Of a stretch of 5,324 nucleotides of DNA, positions 1 through 5,324 are shown one piece after another (position 1 is the stretch's first letter; every line of letters begins with the position of its first letter). This DNA comes from Hadesarchaea archaeon DG-33. GTDB taxonomy: Archaea > Hadarchaeota > Hadarchaeia > Hadarchaeales > Hadarchaeaceae. The translations under genes and the position numbers were made by a program. The notes below the pieces were generated by a model. It was not told where the DNA came from. It saw nothing but the letters and a program-made list of their open reading frames with translations, and made no database searches. The DNA lies in NCBI GenBank assembly GCA_001515185.1, contig LQHI01000046.1, positions 1 through 5,324 of the forward strand. The letters run 5' to 3'.

Positions 1-2390
1 GCTACGGAATCCGCAAAGGCGATCTCCCGCCTGAAAAATTCCGAAAACTCTGCATCAAGCTGACCGAGGAGAACATCGCCCACATGCGGGAGGAGATGAA
101 CTCGCTCGGCTTTTCAATCGATTGGTCTACCGAGTACCGGACGATGGATCCGGACTACTACAGGCGAACCCAGCTATCCTTCGTGCAGCTCTACAAGCGT
201 GATTTGATCTATCGGGGCGAGCATCCTGTCAACTGGTGCCCGCGATGCGAAACCGCGATTGCCGATGCTGAAGTCGAATACGAAGATCGAGAGGCGACAT
301 TCAGCTACATCAAGTTCAAGCTCCACGGCGAGGACGAGTACCTCACCATAGCCACCACCCGACCCGAGTATCTTCCCGCATGCGTGGTCGTGGCGGTTTA
401 CCCCGGGGACGAACGCTACGGAAAACACGTTGGAAAAAAGCTCGAAGTCCCACCATTCGGTCAAGTCGTCGAACTCATCGAGGACCACGAGGTAGATCCC
501 GAGTTCGGCACGGGCGTGGTGATGGTCTGCACCTTCGGCGATAAGACTGATGTGCGGTGGACGAAACGCTACAAGCTACCCGTGGTCAAACTCATCGATG
601 AAAAAGGGAACATGAGCGGGGCAGCTGGCAAATATGCTGGGCTGACACTCGAGGAGTGCAAGCGTGCAATCATTGATGACCTCCGCAAAGCGGGTCTGCT
701 CGTGAAGCAGGAGAAGCTGGCTCAAAGCGTCGGGGTGTGCTGGCGGTGCAAGACTCCGGTTGAAATCCTGACGAAGCCGCAGTGGTTCATGAGAGTGATA
801 GACATGAAGGACAAGGTGATCGAGAGCGCTAAGCAAGTTCGTTGGGTTCCCGAGCACATGCGGCAGAGGTTAATCGACTGGGTAGAGTCGATGGATTGGG
901 ACTGGGTGATCTCGAGGCAGCGGGTCTTTGCGACCCCGATTCCGGCTTGGTACTGTACAAGTTGTAAAGAGCCTATTGTCGCCGAGGAGAAACAGCTGCC
1001 CGTGAACCCTGCGAAAGATAAACCACCAGTCGAACGATGCCCGAAATGTGGCAACAAAAGCTTCGAGCCCGAGCAAGATGTGCTCGACACGTGGATGGAC
1101 AGTTCAATAACGATTGCCGCTCATGCTGGCTGGCCAGAGCTCGACCGACGTCTCTTTCCAGCAGACCTTCAACCCAATGGGACCGACATCATCCGCACAT
1201 GGGACTACTACCTGCTGGTCCGACACCTGGCGCTGCTAGGCGAGGCGCCCTATCGCACGGTGCTCATCAACGGTATGGTTTTTGGTGAAGACGGCCGAAA
1301 GATGTCGAAGTCACTCGGCAATTACGTCGACACGACCATGGCTCGGGGCAAGTATGGGGCCGATGCCCTACGTCAGTGGGCAGCGATTGGCGCCTCTACG
1401 GGTTCCGACATCCCCTTCAGCTGGAAGGATGTCGAATTCGGTTACCGATTCATGCGTAAGTTCTGGAATGCTGCACGTTTCGCTGGGGCCCACCTGAACG
1501 CGAAAATTGCTGAACTCGACCCGAAGAAGCTCAAGTTTAGACCTGTCGACCTCTGGATCCTTAGCCGTCTCAACCGACTTATCAAGCAAACCACGGACTG
1601 GCTCGATGACTTCCAGTTTAACCACGCGCTAAGTGCAATCCAGACCTTCGTGTGGCACGAGTTTTGCGATATGTACATCGAAGAAGTTAAACACCGCCTC
1701 TATGGTGACGATTCCACTGCCGACGCTGCACGGTATACGCTTTACCATGTGATATTAGCCGCCACCAAACTGCTCGCTCCATTCATACCGTACTTCTCCG
1801 AGGAGGTTTACCAGGCCCACTTCGTCAAAGATCACCCATACCCAAGCGTTCACGTCTCAAGCTGGCCCGAGGCAAACGAGGAGTTTATCGATGAATCAGC
1901 CGAGCGAACCGTAGAGATAGCAAACTTGATAGTGAGTGCTCTTCGACAATTCAAGTCTGCGCACAAGATGGCGCTTAGCAAGGAACTTTCATCGGTCGAA
2001 ATTTATTCCTCTAACAAGGAGATAGCAAAAGATTTGAAGCAGGTTGGTGATGACATCTCCGGCACCATGCGCGTGAGCAAGCTCAACATCAAAGTCGGCA
2101 GGCCGAAGCTGGCCGAGCGCGTGCTTGCGGTCGAACCCAAATTGGCAAAGCTAGGGCCGCGTCTACGTGCGGACGCCAAACTTGTCGTGCAAGCTTTGCG
2201 TGAGGCTAAGCCAGAGATACTAGCAAAACAGCTTGCAAAAGGGAAGCTCAAAATCCGCGCGGGTGGAAAGCAATTCGAACTCGCGCCTGAAGATGTGAGG
2301 GTGATAAAAGAGACCGCGAGCGCCGGGCACAAAGTCGAAGTCATTGATATCCAAGAGCCCGCGTTAACTATCCTGATCGCATCTTCATGA
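1..2390 (+). CDS. valS: valyl-tRNA synthetase, archaeal type, 5' end cut off by the window
   Basis: Charges tRNA-Val with valine in the cytoplasm (class I synthetase) and removes mischarged threonine. The frame is open from base 3, before the first ATG at base 84, so the gene starts outside the window; 795 residues are visible. Archaeal ValS is usually somewhat under 900 residues, so roughly 90-100 are missing, including the HIGH signature. Visible in order: a CPRC zinc knuckle (from base 237); the CP1 editing domain with TTRPE followed by LPAC (from base 354) and GTGVV with downstream GDKTD (507-551); the ValS-specific DWDWVISRQR (894-923); a second zinc ribbon, WYCTSC and CPKCGN (948-1055); VLDTWMDSS; the KMSKS loop (1299-1313); then the anticodon-binding domain with a tryptophan-rich WHEFCDMYIEEVKHRLYG stretch. 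The C-terminus looks complete and ends in TGA. DWDWVISRQR and the editing-site residues favour ValS over IleS or LeuS. It converges on the next gene with seven bases between the stops. Confidence 0.97.
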   Translation, partial: YGIRKGDLPPEKFRKLCIKLTEENIAHMREEMNSLGFSIDWSTEYRTMDPDYYRRTQLSFVQLYKRDLIYRGEHPVNWCPRCETAIADAEVEYEDREATFSYIKFKLHGEDEYLTIATTRPEYLPACVVVAVYPGDERYGKHVGKKLEVPPFGQVVELIEDHEVDPEFGTGVVMVCTFGDKTDVRWTKRYKLPVVKLIDEKGNMSGAAGKYAGLTLEECKRAIIDDLRKAGLLVKQEKLAQSVGVCWRCKTPVEILTKPQWFMRVIDMKDKVIESAKQVRWVPEHMRQRLIDWVESMDWDWVISRQRVFATPIPAWYCTSCKEPIVAEEKQLPVNPAKDKPPVERCPKCGNKSFEPEQDVLDTWMDSSITIAAHAGWPELDRRLFPADLQPNGTDIIRTWDYYLLVRHLALLGEAPYRTVLINGMVFGEDGRKMSKSLGNYVDTTMARGKYGADALRQWAAIGASTGSDIPFSWKDVEFGYRFMRKFWNAARFAGAHLNAKIAELDPKKLKFRPVDLWILSRLNRLIKQTTDWLDDFQFNHALSAIQTFVWHEFCDMYIEEVKHRLYGDDSTADAARYTLYHVILAATKLLAPFIPYFSEEVYQAHFVKDHPYPSVHVSSWPEANEEFIDESAERTVEIANLIVSALRQFKSAHKMALSKELSSVEIYSSNKEIAKDLKQVGDDISGTMRVSKLNIKVGRPKLAERVLAVEPKLAKLGPRLRADAKLVVQALREAKPEILAKQLAKGKLKIRAGGKQFELAPEDVRVIKETASAGHKVEVIDIQEPALTILIASS

Positions 2391-2397
2391 GTTGGGT

Positions 2398-2589
2398 CTA
2401 TGTTCTAAGGTAAGATAAAACTATGATCACCATGAAAATTGCGATGAAAATCGCCATCGTAATTAATCTACTGCGTGCCATGCGTTTCTGTTGTTTTTTG
2501 AAGATGTCCTCGCACGAGGGTGAACAGAAAAATTTATCTGACTCAATCGCCTTCCCGCAAACAATGCAATGTCTGTGATCCTCTGGCAT
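2398..2589 (-). CDS. small zinc-ribbon membrane protein, DUF2116 type
   Basis: A 63-residue protein. The N-terminal half carries a probable zinc site of four cysteines (C8, C11, C22, C26; pattern HCIVCGK then FFCSPSC), followed by a basic linker (KKQQKRMARSR, about residues 31-41) and one hydrophobic helix (about 43-61) ending in a short LRT tail. The basic linker predicts the zinc ribbon on the cytoplasmic side. This matches the archaeal DUF2116 family, whose function is unknown to me. The frame is open further upstream to an ATG at 2631, but that start would add 14 residues overlapping pyrH. The ATG at 2589 gives the family-like start MPEDHRHC and lies four bases after the pyrH stop. That spacing suggests translational coupling and one transcript with pyrH. 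It ends in TAG. I recognise the family by its pattern only. Confidence 0.85.
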   Translation of the reverse strand: MPEDHRHCIVCGKAIESDKFFCSPSCEDIFKKQQKRMARSRLITMAIFIAIFMVIIVLSYLRT

Positions 2590-2593
2590 CTTA

Positions 2594-3280
2594 TCATCCG
2601 GGTACAATCGTAGTACCACTGTGCTCCGCACCCCTTAAAATCTCCGGTAAGCGTTTAATCTCGTGCTTCCCCAACACAAGCGTTTGGATGCCCGTCCGTT
2701 GGATGAGCTTCGCGCTAACAGGGTCGACTATCATGTTAGCCCCCGGTTTCAATTTTTTAACCGCTACCAGCTTCATGAGTTCCTCTCCAGTCATAACCTC
2801 GAACTTCTTCGCTTTTGGGTTAAGTTTAGGATCAGCTGTGTAGACTCCACCCACATCTGTGAAGAAAATCAAAAGTTTGGACTTGCTCGAATTAGCCAAC
2901 ATCGCGGCGACCGCATCGGTGGTTTGGCCGGGCATTATACCGCCCATCACAGGAACTTTATCCCTAAGCATCACCCTAATTGCCTCTTCAAACGTGGTAA
3001 GGGGTTTCTGTTCCGCGAGATTGCCGAGGGCCGCAATCAAAAGCCGGGCATTCAGACGCGTAACATCTATGCCTATGATGTCGCAGAGGGTGCTTGAGGC
3101 TTTCAGTTTTCGTGCCACCTCTATGTATTTGCGCGAAGGCCCCCCTCCACCGGTGACGACGAGGATTTCATGCCTCTGCGACTTAAGCGCACGGAGCGTC
3201 TGAGCTACCTCTCGAATGCAACCCACATCCGGCTCCTCCGGCGCCAAGATCGACCCACCAAAGCAAAATGTCACTCGCAC
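2594..3280 (-). CDS. pyrH: UMP kinase, archaeal PyrH type
   Basis: Phosphorylates UMP to UDP with ATP, feeding UTP and CTP synthesis; a cytoplasmic enzyme of the amino-acid-kinase fold. With the GTG start at 3280 it has 228 residues, the usual length for archaeal PyrH. Signatures: MRVTFCFGGS at the N-terminus (glycine-rich nucleotide loop), VVTGGGGPSRKYIEVA, CDIIGIDVTRLNARLL (UMP-binding region), VMGGIMPGQTTDAVAA, the TDVGGVYTADPKLNPKAKK ATP-site segment, and DPVSAKLIQRTGIQT, ending in HSGTTIVPG. The whole resembles Pyrococcus UMP kinase from end to end. An ATG at 3319 would add 13 residues (including IIWRR) that lie over the A+T-rich promoter-like element. The GTG preceded by GGTGAT gives the expected MRV start, so I chose it. 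A second in-frame GTG two codons later (3274) is possible. It is the first gene of a pair with the zinc-ribbon gene and diverges from prf1. Confidence 0.95.
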   Translation of the reverse strand: MRVTFCFGGSILAPEEPDVGCIREVAQTLRALKSQRHEILVVTGGGGPSRKYIEVARKLKASSTLCDIIGIDVTRLNARLLIAALGNLAEQKPLTTFEEAIRVMLRDKVPVMGGIMPGQTTDAVAAMLANSSKSKLLIFFTDVGGVYTADPKLNPKAKKFEVMTGEELMKLVAVKKLKPGANMIVDPVSAKLIQRTGIQTLVLGKHEIKRLPEILRGAEHSGTTIVPG

Positions 3281-3347
3281 TTTATCACCAAAGTAAGTTC
3301 GGCGCCATATTATTAACATTCGTGGTTGAAACTATGATGGGATACGA
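3281..3347. promoter_or_regulatory. divergent promoter region of pyrH and prf1
   Basis: These 67 bases are the only space between two divergent start codons, so both promoters must lie here or extend into the genes. The one A+T-rich stretch is CATATTATTAACATT (3306-3320), readable as a TATA-like box on either strand. An archaeal start site about 26 bases away would fall near 3337 for prf1 (leader about 10 bases) and near 3285 for pyrH (almost leaderless, which would clip the GGTGAT). No good Shine-Dalgarno precedes prf1; only a weak GATGGGAT lies upstream of its ATG. The placement is inferred from position and composition alone. Confidence 0.45.
3284..3289 (-). promoter_or_regulatory. Shine-Dalgarno site deciding the pyrH GTG start
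   Basis: On the minus strand the sequence reads GGTGAT, then AAA, then GTG. GGTGAT matches the archaeal anti-Shine-Dalgarno (AUCACCUCCU at the 16S 3' end). Spacing is three bases to the GTG at 3280 and nine to the GTG at 3274; the second spacing is the more usual. Either start removes the ATG at 3319 from consideration. Confidence 0.6.
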
Positions 3348-4604
3348 ATGTCTGTCGATAGTAAGGCGCGTTACCAATTTAAGCGGATGCTCGAAGATTT
3401 GGCTAGCAAGCGCGGCCGGGGAACCGAGCTCATCTCGGTCTACATTACCCCAGATTTTGAAATCGTCAAAGTTATCCAACAGCTCCGGGATGAGCAAGGG
3501 ACTGCAGCAAACATAAAATCGAAGACGACCCGAAAGAACGTTATAAGCGCTCTCGAGCGAATTGTCCAATTCTTGCGCACCTACGCCGACACTCACAGGC
3601 GCCCCCCTTCAAATGGGATGGCCATATTTTGTGGAAACGTGGCTGGACGAGAGGACATCGCCGACATCAAGCTTTATTGGGTCGAGCCACCTGAGCAGAT
3701 AACTATCAGAATGTATCGCTGCGACCAAGAGTTCGTGCTCGACCCGCTGCGAGAGATGCTCCAAGTTAAGGAGACCGTGGGAGTGCTCGTCATGGATCGA
3801 CGAGAGGCAACGCTCGCGACCCTGCGTGGCAAACGCGTCGATATCGTAAGAAAGTTGACCTCAGGCGTCCCAGGAAAACACGGCAAAGGAGGCCAGTCTG
3901 CACGACGTTTCGAACGGTTGATAGAAATCGCTGCTCATGAGTATGCGAAAAGGGTTGCTGAAGCTGCCAACGATATATTTTCGCAAATCCCAGATCTGCG
4001 GGCGGTCCTAGTCGGTGGGCCTGGGCCGACTAAAGACGAATTCTTGAAAAGTGAATTGCTGCAAGAAAGAATCAAGAAGAAAATCGCTGGAGTGCTCGAT
4101 ACCGGCTACACCGATGAGCAGGGAGTAAAGGAAATGGTCAACAAATCAGGTGAGATACTCGCCGATCTCGATATCCTGAAGGAAAAATCGCTCGTACAAC
4201 GCTTCATGGAGGAGCTCGTCGCGGGCAGGGGACTAGCGACGTATGGCGAGCGGGAAATAAGACACTCCCTTGAGCTGGGAGCTGTCGAGCTATTGTTAAT
4301 CTCAGAAGGGATACGGAAAACCCGCGTAACTGCCAAATGTCAATCTTGCGGGCATGAGCTGCAGGAAACCGTTGAGGATGTTGAAAAATTCGCAAAACAG
4401 CTAGCTGCGCGTGAATGCCCGAGCTGCGGCGAAACCAGATTGTCGTTAGTCGAGAGCAAGGATGTCGTGCAAGAGCTGCTGGAGTTAGCGGAGAAGTTCG
4501 GTGCTGGCGCTGAGTTCATCTCAACCGAAACCGAGGAGGGCAAACAACTTCTGATAGCTTTCAAAGGGTTAGCAGCGCTCTTGAGGTTTAGACCTGCCGC
4601 GTGA
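3348..4604 (+). CDS. prf1: peptide chain release factor aRF1
   Basis: Recognises all three stop codons in the ribosomal A site and triggers hydrolysis of peptidyl-tRNA; the archaeal counterpart of eRF1. At 418 residues it is full length for the family. The N domain (about 1-140) has the decoding motifs NIKS (55-58, within GTAANIKSKTTRKN) and YRCDQEF (123-129, the YxCxxxF motif). The M domain (about 141-275) carries the catalytic loop VPGKHGKGGQSARRFERL with GGQ at 181-183. The C domain (about 276-418) contains a zinc mini-domain, C331/C334 and C357/C360, as in archaeal members. The ATG at 3348 is the only sensible start, because the nearby ATGs at 3334 and 3337 are out of frame. It diverges from pyrH. 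One small oddity is alanine instead of serine before NIKS (TAANIKS, versus TASNIKS in human eRF1). Confidence 0.98.
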   Translation: MSVDSKARYQFKRMLEDLASKRGRGTELISVYITPDFEIVKVIQQLRDEQGTAANIKSKTTRKNVISALERIVQFLRTYADTHRRPPSNGMAIFCGNVAGREDIADIKLYWVEPPEQITIRMYRCDQEFVLDPLREMLQVKETVGVLVMDRREATLATLRGKRVDIVRKLTSGVPGKHGKGGQSARRFERLIEIAAHEYAKRVAEAANDIFSQIPDLRAVLVGGPGPTKDEFLKSELLQERIKKKIAGVLDTGYTDEQGVKEMVNKSGEILADLDILKEKSLVQRFMEELVAGRGLATYGEREIRHSLELGAVELLLISEGIRKTRVTAKCQSCGHELQETVEDVEKFAKQLAARECPSCGETRLSLVESKDVVQELLELAEKFGAGAEFISTETEEGKQLLIAFKGLAALLRFRPAA

Positions 4605-4616
4605 AGGTTCATCAGG

Positions 4617-4622
4617 GGAGGT
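4617..4622 (+). promoter_or_regulatory. strong Shine-Dalgarno site GGAGGT
   Basis: GGAGGT is a perfect match to the archaeal anti-Shine-Dalgarno and sits five bases before the ATG at 4628. It is the best ribosome-binding site in the window, yet it lies 83 bases before the next long gene. It therefore points to the 26-codon ORF and not to the membrane protein at 4705. Chance occurrence is possible. Confidence 0.5.
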
Positions 4623-4627
4623 TCGCG

Positions 4628-4708
4628 ATGGAAATTGTGATTAAGGCGATTATAAAAGAAAGTGGGGTAACATTTTTTTCAAAATCTAGTAAGGAAGTTT
4701 CAGCATGA
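4628..4708 (+). CDS. possible 26-residue mini-ORF overlapping the next gene
   Basis: An ATG with an optimal Shine-Dalgarno upstream opens a frame of 26 codons. The peptide begins MEIVIKAIIKESG and ends in SKEVSA. Its TGA (4706-4708) overlaps the ATG of the next gene (4705-4707) in the classic ATGA arrangement of translational coupling. The first half is hydrophobic with spaced lysines, the second half rich in serine and lysine. I recognise no family. It could be a short leader that couples translation, or the true N-terminus of the next gene if a frameshift or sequencing error separates them. It may also not be translated at all: a TATA-like box and a T-run lie inside it, which would suit a non-coding promoter spacer instead. 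The evidence is the start signal and the overlap only. Confidence 0.35.
   Translation: MEIVIKAIIKESGVTFFSKSSKEVSA
4650..4657 (+). promoter_or_regulatory. TATA-like box upstream of the 91-aa membrane protein
   Basis: TTATAAAA is close to the archaeal TATA consensus and stands out in the 100-base spacer after prf1. A start site about 26 bases downstream would fall near 4680, leaving a leader of about 25 bases. That leader contains AAGGAAG (4691-4697), a moderate Shine-Dalgarno nine bases before the ATG at 4705. No clear purine-rich BRE precedes the box. If the box is used, the membrane protein has its own promoter and the upstream mini-ORF is not on that transcript. Confidence 0.4.
4673..4679 (+). 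terminator. T-run, possible terminator of prf1
   Basis: Seven consecutive T lie 68 bases after the prf1 stop. Archaeal RNA polymerase can terminate at T-runs without a hairpin, and none is evident here. It could equally be a random A+T-rich patch within the next gene's promoter. Confidence 0.3.
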
Positions 4709-4980
4709 ACAGGACAAAAATTAGAGGACATCGGCGGGCAAAGAGTGTCAAATGGTGGATCCCTAGGTTAGTCTTTATCGCTACTCTCTGTGGGTTCGTA
4801 GCTTGGATAGTTTGGGCTTATGTTTGTCAAAAGCAACTCGTTTGGATACCCGAAACTACTTTTTGGCATAGGATGAGCGTATGCATGGGCGAGAGCTGGT
4901 ACATTCCTTTGATATTTGGGGCGATTGGCGTCATATCCTTCATATTACTCGAAAAGAAATATGGTAAAAAAAGCAAATGA
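4705..4980 (+). CDS. 91-residue tryptophan-rich protein with two membrane segments, unknown function
   Basis: I do not recognise this protein. It has a strongly basic N-terminus (RTKIRGHRRAKSVK, residues 3-16), a first hydrophobic segment (about 19-41), a loop of about 24 residues, a second hydrophobic segment (about 66-82) and a lysine-rich tail (EKKYGKKSK). By the positive-inside rule both ends should be cytoplasmic and the loop outside. C41 and C60 lie at or in that loop and could pair; C29 lies within helix 1. There are seven tryptophans in 91 residues, several near the predicted membrane edges. The ATG follows AAGGAAG at nine bases and overlaps the stop of the mini-ORF. Codon use is visibly richer in A/T than in prf1. 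Coding is supported by the uninterrupted frame, the Shine-Dalgarno and a coherent hairpin topology. There is no link to aRF1 beyond position. Confidence 0.75.
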   Translation: MNRTKIRGHRRAKSVKWWIPRLVFIATLCGFVAWIVWAYVCQKQLVWIPETTFWHRMSVCMGESWYIPLIFGAIGVISFILLEKKYGKKSK

Positions 4981-4983
4981 TGA

Positions 4984-4989
4984 TTTTTT
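4984..4989 (+). terminator. T-run after the 91-aa membrane protein gene
   Basis: Six consecutive T begin three bases after the TGA stop at 4978-4980, a typical place for an archaeal T-run terminator. The spacer of 43 bases to the converging gene holds nothing else clear apart from a short GAAATTTC palindrome (5001-5008). Confidence 0.4.
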
Positions 4990-5023
4990 GGCCCCAAGCT
5001 GAAATTTCAAGCAGTTATTGCGA

Positions 5024-5324
5024 TTACTTCATTTTGAGTATAAAAACTACACTAATCATGATAGCAATGCCCGCTATGCCCGCCGCTATAAACATCAAGT
5101 TAATTCCATCGACTGAATCTACCGGGTAACTAGCAGCATCGTTGGGGTTGGTTCCCGCATGATATTCTTGGGAGTTAGTGTAACCGTCTCCGTCCTTATC
5201 GCCGTTTGCATCATTTTCATTCAGGTCCAGCCCGTACTGACTCTCCCAAGGGTCTGGCATCCCGTCAAGATCAGAATCGGTTTCAAATTTCAAAATGAGA
5301 TCTTTTGTCAACGGCTGAAACATC
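5024..5324 (-). CDS. C-terminal part of a membrane-anchored surface protein with calcium-binding (thrombospondin type 3-like) repeats
   Basis: Only the last 99 or so residues are visible, and the frame runs off the right edge. The methionine at the edge (5323) is probably internal. Two Asp-rich loops, DSDLDGMPD (visible residues 16-24) and DKDGDGYTN (42-50), are joined by PWESQYGLDLNEND and followed by QEYHAGTNPND. This is the thrombospondin type 3 / EF-hand-like pattern common in archaeal and bacterial secreted proteins, where the aspartates bind calcium. A short linker leads to one hydrophobic helix (about 74-96) and a KMK tail. The repeats should therefore lie outside the cell, with the anchor and basic tail at the cytoplasmic face. 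No PGF-type archaeosortase motif is seen, so anchoring should be by the helix itself. The N-terminal domains, which would tell the role, are missing. The gene ends in TAA and converges on the membrane protein at 4705-4980. Confidence 0.85.
   Translation of the reverse strand, partial: MFQPLTKDLILKFETDSDLDGMPDPWESQYGLDLNENDANGDKDGDGYTNSQEYHAGTNPNDAASYPVDSVDGINLMFIAAGIAGIAIMISVVFILKMK

Noticed and set aside
1037..1288. Open frames overlapping valS in other frames on both strands (for example 1037-1288 +, 174-488 -).
   Set aside because: They lie wholly inside a gene with clear conserved motifs and show no ribosome-binding site or recognisable domain. They are shadow frames.
2520..3203. Plus-strand open frames opposite pyrH (2520-2843, 2663-3097, 2859-3203).
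   Set aside because: The minus strand encodes a full-length UMP kinase with family motifs throughout. The plus-strand translations show no domain or start signal.
3281..3319. Longer N-terminus of UMP kinase from the ATG at 3319.
   Set aside because: The added residues do not look like the family, the ATG sits on the A+T-rich element, and a GGTGAT site precedes the GTG at 3280.
3285..3596. Minus-strand open frame of 103 codons opposite the start of prf1.
   Set aside because: It would overlap the conserved NIKS region of prf1 and the divergent promoter, and it has no recognisable features.
4977..5002. Possible C/D box sRNA: ATGATGA at 4977-4983 and CTGA at 4999-5002.
   Set aside because: No internal C'/D' pair or second D box follows at the usual spacing. 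The C-like box overlaps a stop codon and the guide region is mostly a T-run.
4991..5013. Inverted repeat around GAAATTTC between the converging genes at 4980 and 5024.
   Set aside because: The perfect arm is only four bases each way and the flanks match poorly, with no T-run for the minus-strand gene. Chance explains it.
1..5324. A novel defence, mobile or CRISPR-like system.
   Set aside because: No transposase, integrase, nuclease, toxin-antitoxin pair, direct-repeat array or tRNA attachment site was seen. The window is mainly conserved housekeeping genes.

Overview
The window comes from an archaeon. Three housekeeping genes are unmistakably archaeal in type: a valyl-tRNA synthetase, a UMP kinase of the archaeal PyrH form, and the release factor aRF1, which carries NIKS and GGQ motifs as in eukaryotic eRF1 and unlike bacterial RF1/RF2. 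GGTGAT/GGAGGT ribosome-binding sites, TATA-like boxes and a surface protein with a C-terminal membrane anchor and Asp-rich calcium loops fit this. The lineage cannot be fixed from the sequence. All three stop codons occur as gene ends: TGA for valS, pyrH, prf1 and the 91-aa membrane protein, TAG for the zinc-ribbon gene, and TAA for the surface protein.

Layout, left to right. Bases 1-2390 hold valS on the + strand, cut at the left edge so that the N-terminus with the HIGH signature is missing. Seven bases further on, a two-gene unit on the minus strand converges on it: pyrH (3280 to 2594), then a 63-codon zinc-ribbon membrane protein of the DUF2116 type (2589 to 2398). A 67-base spacer (3281-3347) separates pyrH from the divergently transcribed prf1 (3348-4604). 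After prf1 comes a 100-base A+T-richer spacer. It holds a perfect Shine-Dalgarno site, a possible 26-codon mini-ORF, a TATA-like box and a T-run. It leads into a gene for a 91-aa, tryptophan-rich protein with two membrane segments (4705-4980). The right edge holds the C-terminal part of a secreted, calcium-binding, membrane-anchored protein on the minus strand (5324 to 5024).

Functionally the core is translation (charging tRNA-Val, terminating at all three stops) plus pyrimidine nucleotide supply (UMP to UDP). The membrane proteins have no demonstrated link to these. I see no mobile element, CRISPR array, tRNA, rRNA or defence system. The least explained part is 4605-4980: the mini-ORF with its ATGA overlap and the orphan membrane protein it may be coupled to.
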